A DNA stretch of 64,000 nucleotides from Apis mellifera (taxonomy: Eukaryota > Arthropoda > Insecta > Hymenoptera > Apidae), in the NCBI RefSeq assembly GCF_003254395.2, contig NC_037638.1:1679001-1743000 (forward strand), written 5' to 3'. The notes beneath the pieces were generated by a model. That model did not search any database. It was not told the origin of the DNA and worked only from the letters and a program-made list of their open reading frames with translations. The translations under genes were made by a program, and so were the position numbers. Below are positions 47,931-59,900 of this stretch, one piece after another. The number at the start of each line of letters is the position of its first letter. Within the stretch, counting starts at the first letter, position 1.

Positions 47931-50802
47931 TATTTTTTTTTTCTTAAGAACATAACAAAACTTGAAATTTTCTTCAACTGTTTTATTAAATATTTCCAAT
48001 ATCTTCTTCTTCTTCTCTCAAGAATCAAATAATTTCATATCTTTGTTTCTTAATAAGAAATAAAAGGAATAAGGAATAAATTCTACGAGAGAGAGAAAAA
48101 AAGATTCCTTACGCCGTTGGCAACTTTCTTACACGGGAAATATGGCGAGCTTTCCGGCAAGATATGTCTCCACGTAATGCAGTTTGCAAGAATCCTGGCT
48201 TACGTAAGTACGTCCCAGGGACGATGGTGGGGATAGAGAGAGAGAGAGAGCAATGGCGTCCAAAAGGAGCCATAAGAGGCAGGGGAGATTAGCCGCAAAG
48301 CAACGAGAATACATTCTTCTCGGCTCGAGAATCCCCCCTCGAACCGAGGAAGAAATGTTTTTCCACGCGGCAACTGGTGTATTTATTCCTCTCCCCGTCG
48401 ATAAAGACGAGTCGAAAACTTTTTGAACAAGTGTTAAAAGAAAAGATTCAAATAAGTAGTGAATTAGTTTCCATTTCGTTCGAAAATCGTTTCTATATTT
48501 GTATAGGGATATTTCGTGAGAATGTGAAAATTTCGTCGCATTCGTTTCTTGAATAATTTCTACGATAGAATGAAATTTATATTTTCTAATAATGAATCTT
48601 GAAGATGATATTTTATATTCGTATCACGTAGCACGATAATGCTCCCTTCTGAGAAAAAGTGGAACATTCGGTTACATAGAATTATGTGAAAAAAAGTATG
48701 AAAGGTATGGAAATTATTTAAAGAGGAGATTTTTCCTTCTTTCTCAATTTTATAGTATACGTTTGAAGCGTATGGGTAATATTATTCGGAAAAATTAATT
48801 TTACAAATTAAGATTTATATTTTGAGAGTTTTCTTCGTTACATAATATATTATTTATGTAATATTACGATGTTCGTTTCGCCTTGACGAATTTTCTTTCT
48901 CGCGTAAATTCTTATTTACGAGATTGATTTGCATTCGTCGCATCGATTTTTTTTTTATTCTTAAATGTTAATAAAAGGTGGGTGACTTCACGGTTTCAAT
49001 TTCTCGAGATGAATTTTCTTTTATTGCCTTTACGTGGGGAGGAAAAAAAAAGTTAAACCATGAAAATTAACACTGTGGAAGCACTTTTATGAAAGCACCG
49101 TTTGCGACCGTAAAAGCAAATATAATGATATTATAGGGAAGAGAACATTGTAAAGTTAATATTAAAGAATGCTTTTTAACTTTCTTTCAACTTAATTTCC
49201 CGCAAAGTAATAACCGATACATCAAATTATTTCGTTCATCTTTATTTAATATAATTACTTAAGAAGTAATTATAGTTCTTCTTAAGAAAAAATCGTTCTT
49301 AGATTTGTAAAATTATGTTTCTTTCTCAAATCTGTAAGTATCTTTAGTAAACACGTCAATTCGAAAGTTTCTTGATTTTTCTCTGTTCGTATTTACCGAC
49401 CAGACATCAGTCGGTAAATTGATCAACTTCCGACATACATGCATGAATCGGAAGTCGAAACAACGTCAACAGGAGAGAAAAGTCGGAACTATATTCTGAA
49501 CAACAGGAAAATAGATTTTTTTGAAAAAACGTAGAGATAGAAATAAATTAATTTTTGATAAAGTAGAATCGAAACACGAATAAAAAAGAATATTTGTTTG
49601 AAAAAATATTGTCATAACTGATTATAATCATTAATATTACTACAAATATAATATAATACAATATAATAATTTTCAAATAATATTATTTCCTCTCGACTTA
49701 TTTCAAATTTTTCTTCCTCATCCATTAATTTTGCACCATATAATATTTTCAACGATCTTTTTTCCAACGAATATTCACCGTAATACGAATCAAAGAACAC
49801 GGTATCGATTCAAATGTTTAACGAAGATCCAACTATTGTACTCTCGTACACGGAGGCCGAGAAAAAAGGAAATGAGGTGTAACAGAATAATTAAAAGTTC
49901 CTTACAATGGACTTCTCCTACTCTACTTTCTTCTACTCTGTTCTCTGCGAAAAAGAAAAAAAAAAAAAAAAAAAGAGAAACGAAATATAAGAATTCTTTT
50001 TTTTTTTTTTTTTTTCTCTCCATTTTGCGCAAAAAGAGAAGAGCCGTATCAGCTTTTTAAACCGCAATAAGGACACATTCATCTCATCTCCTTTCTTCCA
50101 TGTCGACCGAGCACATCGCACAATGGAGGGACGAGAGTGGACGATGTCCGATAAGGAAGATACGAATTTTTCCACAGGTACGACGACCACTGATGGTTGG
50201 CCACACGCTCGTATTTGGTAATCGAATTAGACAACTTAGCGAATATTACAAACGCGGCGATTCTATCGCAGTGCATCCTGTGAACCCTGTGAGCGAAACC
50301 CTGTACAGCCTTGTTTAGAGCGCGACCTACGTACCGACCGATCGATCGAACCGTTGGACGAGCATCGTGTCGCACATTCGAAACCGGCGGGATATCATTT
50401 CTGTCTCTTGTTACCTCTTGATAACCATTATTATTATTATACAATTGCATACGATACAATCCTCCTATCCGCTTTTGTAAAAAAAGGAAAAAAAAAAAGA
50501 ATAAATAGTCACGTAGTAGTGGATTATAGGCGCGTACAGCATGCGAACGCATATATTACACACACAAACACATATATATATACATATAGAGAAAACTAGA
50601 TTAGTTAAAATTAGCGTATCCTTATCTATATCGCTTTGAGTGAATCGCGATGCTCGTCTCGCGATTCGCGCGTCGTATAAATTAAAAATGGTAGTCGGGC
50701 AAATAGGGAGAGAGAGAGAGAGAGAGAGCGAGAACGAGAGAGAGAGAGAGAACGAGTTGTGAAAGATCGACTGAGCAAGGGTTGTGTTTCCGGTGTTGCA
50801 GG
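47931..50802. other. Upstream region of the two-membrane-segment gene
   Basis: No protein gene supported. A GC-richer patch at about 48110-48430 contains a strong plus-strand donor-like site, CTTAC|GTAAGTACG (exon end would be 48203). Another at about 50070-50420 and a split GA microsatellite at 50708-50750 precede the acceptor at 50801. One of these patches may be an alternative untranslated exon of the downstream gene. Long frames on the minus strand at 50.1-50.55 and 50.6-51.05 kb are shadows. Confidence 0.4.
50783..50802 (+). other. Splice acceptor of the main coding exon
   Basis: Pyrimidine-rich TGTGTTTCCGGTGTTGCAG followed by GATGCACGC. It is the strongest acceptor-like site in the right half of the window and immediately precedes the start codon. 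Confidence 0.6.
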
Positions 50803-51678
50803 ATGCACGCGGTTGGATTGCATTCGGCGCTGGCCATCAAGCGTCAGAGAAAGCGGCGGGACGAGCAGCGTCGTGCCCGCGAGCGGCGCTATAGCGCGCA
50901 ATCGGGCGAGAGCGGTCTCACGTCGCCGAGGGCATCTACCGGTTCTTTGGATCATCAACCGAGGCACCACAAGGCCGGCCACTCGAGTCGCTCGGCCGGT
51001 CAGGGTATGTTGGACTCGAAGGTGGTCACGTCGGTGGGGATGCTTCACATAGGCGTCGTTTTCCTCGTTTTCGGCGCATTCCTCCTAATGAGCGGCCTTC
51101 TGCCGGGCGATCTCGCCCGTTGGGGCACGAAAGCGTCGGGCGGTTGGTGGAACGAGTTGGTCGCAATAGGTTTGTTCGCCATCGTGTTCGGCATATTCCT
51201 GATCGTGTTGAACAAAGTGATCGCCAAGAGGGAGGAGAACGACTTGGAGGAGTACGTGCAGAGGCAGTTGACCAGGTCCAAGTCCGGGCACAGGTTGGAG
51301 AGAGACGCGGAGACAGGCGGTTTGACCACGAAACAGGCTAAGAGGGCGAAGCAGATGCTGCAACAGCAGCAAGAGCAGCAGATCGACTCGATCGAGACGC
51401 ACAACGAGAAGAACCCCGACTCCCCACCCAGAAGCCCCCCACCTGCTTACTCCCCACCTGCGATGAACGGCGATCACCAGGCCGTCCAGTCGTCCCTCTA
51501 CCTCGAACAGATTACCGAGGAGGAGATCATCAGTGATCGCGTGGAAACCTCGACTACCAACAGCTTGAGCCCCGGCTCGCCAAGCGAGACCAGGGAATTG
51601 TTGCAAAATCCTCGTTACTCGAAGCAGAATGGAAATCCTCAGCAGATTCATCGGTCGCTTTACGTGTCCAGGATTTAG
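50803..51678 (+). CDS. Conserved-looking protein with two membrane segments and a PPxY motif
   Basis: A 291-residue protein in one GC-rich exon, in sharp contrast to the AT-rich codon use of the other genes here. The exon starts at the acceptor GTGTTTCCGGTGTTGCAG|G, and the first ATG is 1 nt inside it, so translation most simply starts there (MHAVGLHSALAIKRQRKRRD) with an untranslated exon upstream. Residues 10-65 are basic and Ser-rich. Hydrophobic segments at about 77-99 and 118-138 flank a short loop (LPGDLARWGTKASGGWWNE), suggesting a hairpin membrane protein with both ends on one side. A charged, coiled-coil-prone region follows (about 140-195, with a QQQQEQQ run), then a Pro-rich part containing PPAY (213-216), a possible WW-domain ligand, and a Ser-rich tail. 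I do not recognise the family; function unknown. An upstream coding exon joined in frame cannot be excluded. Confidence 0.85.
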   Translation: MHAVGLHSALAIKRQRKRRDEQRRARERRYSAQSGESGLTSPRASTGSLDHQPRHHKAGHSSRSAGQGMLDSKVVTSVGMLHIGVVFLVFGAFLLMSGLLPGDLARWGTKASGGWWNELVAIGLFAIVFGIFLIVLNKVIAKREENDLEEYVQRQLTRSKSGHRLERDAETGGLTTKQAKRAKQMLQQQQEQQIDSIETHNEKNPDSPPRSPPPAYSPPAMNGDHQAVQSSLYLEQITEEEIISDRVETSTTNSLSPGSPSETRELLQNPRYSKQNGNPQQIHRSLYVSRI

Positions 51679-54306
51679 ACACTTTGGTGGGAGGGGTATG
51701 GTTGGGAGCCTGGTTTGGCTCGAATGTTTAATTAAAAGGATCACGAGGATCTACGTACGTATTGAGAGGGGAAAGGATCATCGTGATGGTTTATGGAGAT
51801 GATGACGAGGTATTTCGAAAAAAAAAAAGAAAAAAAGAAGAAGAAATCGTCCGATTAATCGGTTTTCTTTTCGCAACGTGATTATCGATTATCGGTAATA
51901 TAAGTCGATAGTTTTTTTTTTTTTTTTAATTTGTCGAGATATCGTTAAGAGATCTCTCAACAGTAATAGCCATTTAAAACGTAATTTTATCCGGGGATTT
52001 CGCGTTTAATTTAACTCTCCATACGAGTTTCCAATTAAGAAGGCAGCCCCTCGCAAAAGCGAGGAGAAAGCTGGCTTTAATTGTTCGCAAAAGAAAACTT
52101 GATTGAAGTGGGACCAAAGTTTCTTTGCAAACGTTAAATTTCGTTTAAAATCAATGCAAAACAAATGCAAAAAAATCGTTGATGAACAGTTTTTCAAAAT
52201 TCGAATATTGATTTCGTCATCGATTGATACCGATGATCGATAAATCAACCAGGTTCGCATTTATTTTGAGAGATCCTAGATGGCGGAATCAAATTCGTCA
52301 TGAAGTGAGCAATTTACTATCGAGATCGTGTCGACAAAAGTGTATATCCGCGTAGTCGAATATTTCCTCTGCGCTAATTTCGATCCGAGCCTTTTTATCT
52401 CTTCGAAAGTTTCGTATTGTCGCAATAGCCTCTCCGCGTTTTATTCATTATTCTATTCGAGGATCGAACTCGACCAATTTCCTGCGAGGAAATCCGATAG
52501 AAACGATATCGAGTCTCTCTCGTCGAGGGCAACAAGTTCCTTTTGTGCTTGTTACGTTAGGAAAAGTTGGACACCTTCTCCTTGGACACACGATAGAAAA
52601 TCAATTTCCTCGACGAATTACACCGGCATTGTCGATTATGAGGGGAACTCGATCGAGATCTCGATAGTTTCAGTACAGAATCGTGGAAATAACGACGATA
52701 CGCGTGTATTTCTTTTTTTTTTAACGCTTTGCAAAGTTCAAAAGTGAGTTTATGCTTGTTAAATATCGAGACGATGAAAAAGATCGAAGAGGGGGAAAAA
52801 ATCGATCGTAAGAAGAAGCAAAAAACTGAGAGGTCGGTAAAATTTGTTTGTTGTACTTGAAACAACGAATTTCATTGGATTTGTGAGTTTTATATGGTTA
52901 AGTGTAAATTGATATTCTCATCTTGAAGAACGAAATAATACATCGAGCGTATTAAAAACACGATATTGAATCAACTTGTAGAAGATTCATTTCTATTCTC
53001 ATTGCAATGGATCACTCGGTATAACGCAAAGTACAAGCAAGTGTAAACTTACCTTAAGAGTGAAATCTTCCGTGACGAAATTTGCGAGTGATAAGATCGC
53101 GAGTGAAATGCTGCAAAACTTTTCGTCCATTAAAGACTTTTCCGATTAGAAATGACGATTTCTTTCTTTCTTTCTTTCTTTTTCTCTCCCCATCTCTCTT
53201 TATCTCGGGAGAGGAGAAAAACTTTAGAGAAAGTTTAAGATAAAAGTTTTCTCGACCAAAACCGATTTAATCCTCGTTAAGTGTGTAAAGTAAGCGATCG
53301 ATAGAAAAATCGCTGGAAGAAATTTTTCGAATTCTCGTGCCTCGATACATCGTGCGTGGAAATAATAATATCGAGGATATTTCAGGATCGTTCGTCGTGG
53401 ATTTACCGCGTGCAAAGGAAGTACGCCTTTTAGGCGAGAAAATATATGTGCTATATGTGAGATATCAGAAAGTATTATTGGAGAGGGAGGAGAGGGGTCG
53501 TTGAAAAAGGGGGGGGAAGTTGTTGAATCGGGTTGAAAAATGTAAAAAAAGAAAAAAAAAATCATGCACTCAAGGACCAAGATATAATTAATTCGAAGGT
53601 AATAATTCTCGAAAGTAGACAATTTTAAGGAAGATTATCGCGGGGCAAATGGCGGATTCTGGAATGGAGAGGGAACGTGCGGCAAAAGAGGGGGGGGAGG
53701 CGGTACGATAATCGTAATGGCTGATGATTTCTCCTCGGTGGAATATCAGTGGAATAATATCAATGGATCAGATTCATCCGGTTAATCATAATCTATAATC
53801 GATCGTAATATAATCCGAGAATTCGATTTAATAGACTCGTAAGAAATATATACGAAGGTCTCTTCGACGCCAACATATTCATTACTGTTTAAAAATTATG
53901 TAAATTCTTAAGAGGGGGAAAACGGGGCCCCGATTTTCGGGGGACTTTGAAGGGCCCTTTCCTCTCGGGGCTCTCGATTTAATCTTAGCTCGATTCGTTC
54001 GAGGTGAATAATGTCCTTTAACGTTTAAGAAAATTAAGAAAGAAAGTGTCCCGGTATCGATATTGGTCCGATATATCAGTCATTGTACGTGTATATGCAG
54101 ATTTATATTACACGTGATTTGACGTGGAAGGAGAAAAAAAAGATCGTTTCTGCTTCGCAATTTTTAATTAAAAAATTTCTTTACCCGAGTTTCGTTCTTA
54201 TCGGGTTTTATATAATCGAATAATGGAGTTTTTAACGTGGTTCTAAATTTAATAGCAACTTTTTTTTATCTCGTATCGTACAATATCTTGGTAATTTTAT
54301 TATTTC

Positions 54307-54309
<3 letters not shown>
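51679..54309. other. 3' flank of the two-membrane-segment gene
   Basis: Probably 3' untranslated and intergenic sequence. No canonical poly(A) signal can be assigned with confidence. A TTTC microsatellite lies at 53160-53182. The 139-codon plus-strand frame at 52328-52747 starts with GTG, has a mixed composition and resembles nothing. Confidence 0.4.

Positions 54310-54353
<44 letters not shown>
54310..54353. repeat. CT microsatellite
   Basis: About 21 CT units, ending TCTGTGTCC. Confidence 0.95.
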
Positions 54354-54357
<4 letters not shown>

Positions 54358-56883
54358 CCGATACGTTTTATCTTTTTCCACTTGTTCTTCGAAGTATTTT
54401 TCTTGTTCTCTTTCGTAATATTTCCATTTTTATAAATACGAATGAAATATGCGTTTCATCAAATTTTCTTTTCTTTTTTTTTTTTTTTTTTTCCCCATTT
54501 ATTCATTTTCTCAATTTATCGAATTCGTAATACAATATGAATTAATACGTTCGATTTTTATCGTAACTGTGTGTACGAAAATAATTATACAAATTGTCTT
54601 TTTTTTCTTTTTTTTTTATTAGATCTCATGTAATCAATTAATCAAGAATAATAATAATTAATGGATAATACGATCTGTCGCTCTTCGATTTTCGTTTTCT
54701 TTAAAATTGCATTCCAATTTCGCATTCGATTGCATTACAACCAAACATTCCATTCGAATTAACTTACAAAGTCTTTAATAGCTTTAAATCGTCGAATTTT
54801 ACGATTTACGATTAATTACGCGAAAGAATAATCGAATTTGTAGGGAATTTAAAATAGAAATATATCTAGTCGAGAGAAAATATTTGATCGTAGAGAATAT
54901 CTTGAATCTCGAGCAATTTTTGATTTTGAAAAGAATTTAGTCCAGAGATAATACGAATTTTCCATTTTGCGTTCTAAAAAAAAAAAAAAAAAAAAAAGAA
55001 AAAAATTTTTTTTCCTTTTCCTAAAAATGTCAGTCGCTTAAGGCCACTAAAGAAGACGCTTTTTCCATCACGTTATTTACTATCTACTTATTTACTTGTC
55101 TCTCCTCTACGCCTTATGAGGATTTAAGAAACGAGATTTCGCCTTAAAAAGCGACTAAGGATAAAGAGTAAGAGTATATACTTAACACATTCGAGGTCAG
55201 TGAGTATACAGTATTTCGCAGGATGATACAGAAACTTTATAAAATATGAAAATGCTTTGGTACAACAAAGTAAAATAAATTCTCGAATCTTATTGAATCT
55301 TATTTCTCGTGTATTTTTTTTCATTTGAACAAAAATGTTTATTTCCAATGTAAAGCAAAATAAATAACGTAACGCAAAGATAATAAAATGAAAAATTCTT
55401 TTCTGTCATTGTTTACATTGGTATTTTATAACTTTATAAGAGTGTTATATTATTATTATATTATTTTTAATTAATTTAGTGAGTTTTACATTATAAAATC
55501 CGTTAAATAATAAGAAAGTACAAAGTTATATTAAGTACAAATAATGACATTTAATAGATTAAAATTCACCCTTTGCCTTATAACATCGAATTACGTTCGA
55601 TATATTATTATCGATCAATTTCAATAAATAGAAATTAACCTCTTCGATACGATCATCGAATAACAACACGCACGATCGATCGTCGACTTTCAGTATTCGA
55701 TATACGCGGCAAGCGAATGGATCGAAGAGATTAAATTAAAGAAATTATATTTGTAGCGATGATACGAACCAAAGTAAAAAACCAAATGATGGTCAAGATC
55801 CTTTATCAATTTATCCTAAAATCCTGACCTCGAATTGGTTAATATCCAAAGTGAGAGAAAAGACTGCGAGACGAGTTAGAAAAAAAAAAACAAAAAAAAA
55901 AAGAAAACAAAGAAAAAAAAGTATATATACACACACACATATAATCTACGATGTATTGCAACCAAGTTGAGACATCTAGTGTACTCGTAAAAGTGGGCGT
56001 GGTTTCAGATGTTTACGTCCGTAGCGTGAGAAGTGACCTTAAACGATGAAAACATTTAGGAAGCACGACGACTTAAAAATCGAAAATTGCGTCCAGATTC
56101 GAACGCTATTGTACATCTTGACATTTTATTCGACGTTATCCTCGGTAGTCTCGAATTAATTGCATTTACGCAATGTATATTACGTGCCGCTTTTCTCTCG
56201 TGAAACGAAATAAATGATCGAAATACGAAGTCGTACACAGGTTAATAATAACTTAACCTATAATTAGTGGAGGCAGCTTGAAATCTTTTTCTCGACGTCC
56301 CTGTTTTATCGATCCGGGATGTCCAGTGTCCAGTGACTGATAGCGCTGATACTTACTATTAAGATAGTTCATAATTTTAATATGCTATATTCCATTTTAT
56401 AATACCTTGGGTATTTAATTACATATTGCTAGCTTTAGACGGCGAGATTTTCGAAAACGACCCGATACTACGGTACACGGTCGACGTTTACGTTTCGTGT
56501 GTCGATTGATCGGTAATTGCATTATCGATAAAGTAGTGTAAATGAAATGGTTTGATTCTCGAATAGAATATCCAACTTTTATAACGTTATATATTGAGAA
56601 TAATATTAATTAAACTACGATAAATAAGAGTTGGTACATTTTGATCATAGAATGAAATAAAAGCGTTGTATATCGATTTTTTAAATCGACCATTTCATAT
56701 GCGACAATCTAATGATGATCACGCGAATAGTAGAGCACGGTAAAAAAAAAAAGAAAGACGTCTTTTTTTTTTCACGAACAGCAAGATTTTCTATGTGTAT
56801 TCATATAGGCAGGTCGTTTTCGAAACGTCTTCAAGAAGAGATTGCCACGCTCGGGCGCTATCATTCTGTGATCCAATGAAAAA
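54354..56883. other. AT-rich noncoding stretch
   Basis: No supported gene. A less AT-rich patch at about 55950-56340 carries GTCCAGTGTCCAGTGACTGA and, on the minus strand, a donor-like GTAAGTATC near 56353. No exon can be built from it. Confidence 0.4.
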
Positions 56884-56912
56884 ATTAATTAATTAATTAA
56901 TTAATTAATTAA
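56884..56912. repeat. TTAA tetranucleotide repeat
   Basis: About seven AATT units in a row, a perfectly self-complementary tract able to form a cruciform. Confidence 0.9.
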
Positions 56913-59900
56913 ATCTCATACCGAGAAAAAGTGAATAATGTTCTTTCGAGGAATCTTACTCTGTATATATATATTATATTATTATATATCTCTACCTTTT
57001 TTAAATTGGGACACCGTGTATTTATTAAGAGGAGAAAACTAGAAGAAAAAAAAGGGAGGAGAGGAAAATAAGAAGAAAAAAAAAAAAAAAAAAAAAAAGA
57101 ACAGCCAAAGAAAATCATATGAATGAAAGAAGAAATAAGTGGTGTCTCCACTTTTTGCATTTTGCGCGATTCCAACTTTTTGTATGCTCTTGCAAAGCTG
57201 GAAGAGAATGAGAGCGAGAAAAAGCGACAAAGTACGTATGAAAATATGAGAGAAGAAGTTAAAGATAGGGAAAAATGTAAATTGAGTTGTGAGAGAAGTG
57301 AACTTTAAAAAGGAAAAAAAAAAAAATAAAAAATAAAAAATAAAAATAAAAAAAGAAGAGAGAAAATTAAACGAAGCGATTTGGTTCGATTGAATGTTGA
57401 GTGAAAGTGCCTTTTGCGATGTGTTTCGTAATTCCGTGTAGCTTTTCGGTGTTGAAGGGAACCAATTGCTTTCGTTTAACTCAACACGTAACAGCGTTTC
57501 CACTTGCGACGATCACGATGAAATTGGGAATTGTATCGATAATATTTATTCAACGGAAGATGGAACGGTTTAATTTTTCTAATTTTCTATCGATCGATAC
57601 ATCGATCGGTTCAATGCACAATATTTTTTTTTACGATATATAGGATGTTTTACAACGATGATATTTAAAAAAAATTTTCTTTTACTACTCTTCGAAGCTT
57701 TCAAAGTTTTTGAAACATCCTGTATACGTTTAAAAAAATGAACCAGTAATTATCACAGTATTTGAATTGCCTGGAATCTTAAAAGGATTTTAAGAAAAAT
57801 GATTTTCAAAATTCCTTGAAAAATAATTCGAGATAATTACTGCTTCGTATTTTTATCTTTAGAAATTATTTAATTACTCGTTATTAATGATTCGAATTGT
57901 AAATCTTGATTGATTTCATTCTTCCATTTCATTCCCTCGAAACTGAAAGGCTGAAACCGCAGATTAACTTTAAATCATAAGTATACTCCTGTACTTTTCT
58001 CGCGTTTATTTAAACGATCTATATGTACATCTATCTTCTTCGAAAGGTGGACTTACTCTGTATATCGTATCAGATTGTAACGTTTTTTATCGCTGTACAT
58101 TGTAATCGATTTTTAACGCACGATCTCCCGTTAGGAATACGTTAGGAATGCGTATTCCTGTATACATGTATATTCTACCTATTGAAAGTTGGAGATGGCG
58201 TTGCAGTCGAAGGCGACGGGTTCCACGTTAATTTCAGATACAAAGATATATAATCCTAAAAATAAGTGATACAATCACTTTTACGTAGTACTTTGTGCGC
58301 ATTTATAAAATGAAAACTTTGAAACGAGGAAACGAAATTTGGTGATGTCGAGGATCTCTTCGAAAAATTAGTTAAAATATATGAAAAAATTTTTGATTTT
58401 GTTTACATTATGGGAGAAGTAACGAGATGTATTTAAAATTTTATTTTTAATTTTATTTTGTATTAATCGTATTAATTTATAAATTAAAAGTTATAGTTGA
58501 TGAAATAAGATCGATTTAATTCGAACATCCATTTTGTCAAAAATATTCCAAATAGATTTGAATCTCTTCCTATATTATAAATTTGTTTTATGTATATTTC
58601 TCGTTAAATATTTATATCATTTTTCTTCTTACTTTTAGTTATTTATTTCTGTTCTAGATATTAAAGAATTAAAAATTTTTAATATATACTTGCTAAGAAG
58701 AATAAAAAATATTTAAACAATGCATCTTTTAAAAAAGATATTTTTATATTCTTTTATAACGATACAATATTTTCTCTTGTATTTTTCAATTCATTTTAAA
58801 TTATCATTGATACAAAATTGCCAATTTTATCAATTAAATTTTATCTCGGATGAATTGATTTCATTTTTCTTTTTTTTTTTTTCGAAACATTTCTTGATAA
58901 GCTTCCTTTCGACAAGCCTTTTCTTGCTTTCAATTACATTCGAGAAAATTGTTATACACTTTTTTCCATAAAAAGTCAAGTGAAAAGAGAAAAATCACAA
59001 TCGGCATGGGCAAGTGCTCTTGGAAGAGGTCCTCGAACACGGCATATTCCGGAAGAAATTGCAAGGCCTTCGCGGAAATTCAATCGACCATTTTCTACGG
59101 CAATTTGAAAATCGAGGCTTGTAAAGAAAACCCTTGGGATTAATTAACGGACGGACGTGTACGTCGACGATATGTCATCCGTAAATGTCGACTGGTTCTC
59201 GAGCTGTAATTTCGAAAAGAATTCTCTCTAGTGATTCGACGCGAAATTTGTTGGACTTCAAATGTAAAATTTTAGCTTCGATTATTTATATTATATTTGG
59301 CTATGAACAATACAATTATATTAGTTTCCGAAATATTGATGAAAAATTTTCGGCATATATCGAAAACTGTTTATACAGATATTACTAATACACTCACTAT
59401 TGTTTCACTGTCACGCTATAGTGATCTTATATTTATAAGATATTCTGTAATCCGATTCTCGATAAAATTGAACACAATTAATCACGTTATCTCGTTCGAA
59501 AAGAAATAAAATTTGTGAAAACATATTGGCAATTGTTGTTACCTTCGAAGATTCCGTATATAGATATTTAGTTATGAATCGAAAATTCACACTTTTTCAC
59601 ATTTGAAGCAATTGAAGGTTAAGATACTGCCGAGATACTGAGATCGTCTGACACGTCGCGACATCTGCAGCGAAAATGGTTGAATTAATCGCTGTATGAT
59701 TCGATACAATTCACAAAATTCGATATAAATTTTCATCGATTTATCTATTTGGAAACTAAATGAATAAATATTTAAAAAATTTTATATTCGAGGTCCATTT
59801 CTTTCTAATACCACGTTGGAAACTTTAATTGGAACTTCGTTATATTTATTATCATCGATTTCTTCGAACATCCACGAGCCGTTTTGCTCACAGGAGAACC

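Noticed and set aside
50079..50552. 157-codon minus-strand frame
   Set aside because: Contains homopolymer Phe and Asn runs, no family resemblance, and lies in the presumed upstream region of the plus-strand gene.
51085..51744. 219-codon minus-strand frame opposite the two-membrane-segment gene
   Set aside because: Antisense shadow of a GC-rich coding exon; Leu/Val/Arg-rich composition typical of reverse-strand reading.
52328..52747. 139-codon plus-strand frame
   Set aside because: Begins with GTG, not ATG; composition is unremarkable and no acceptor or domain supports it.
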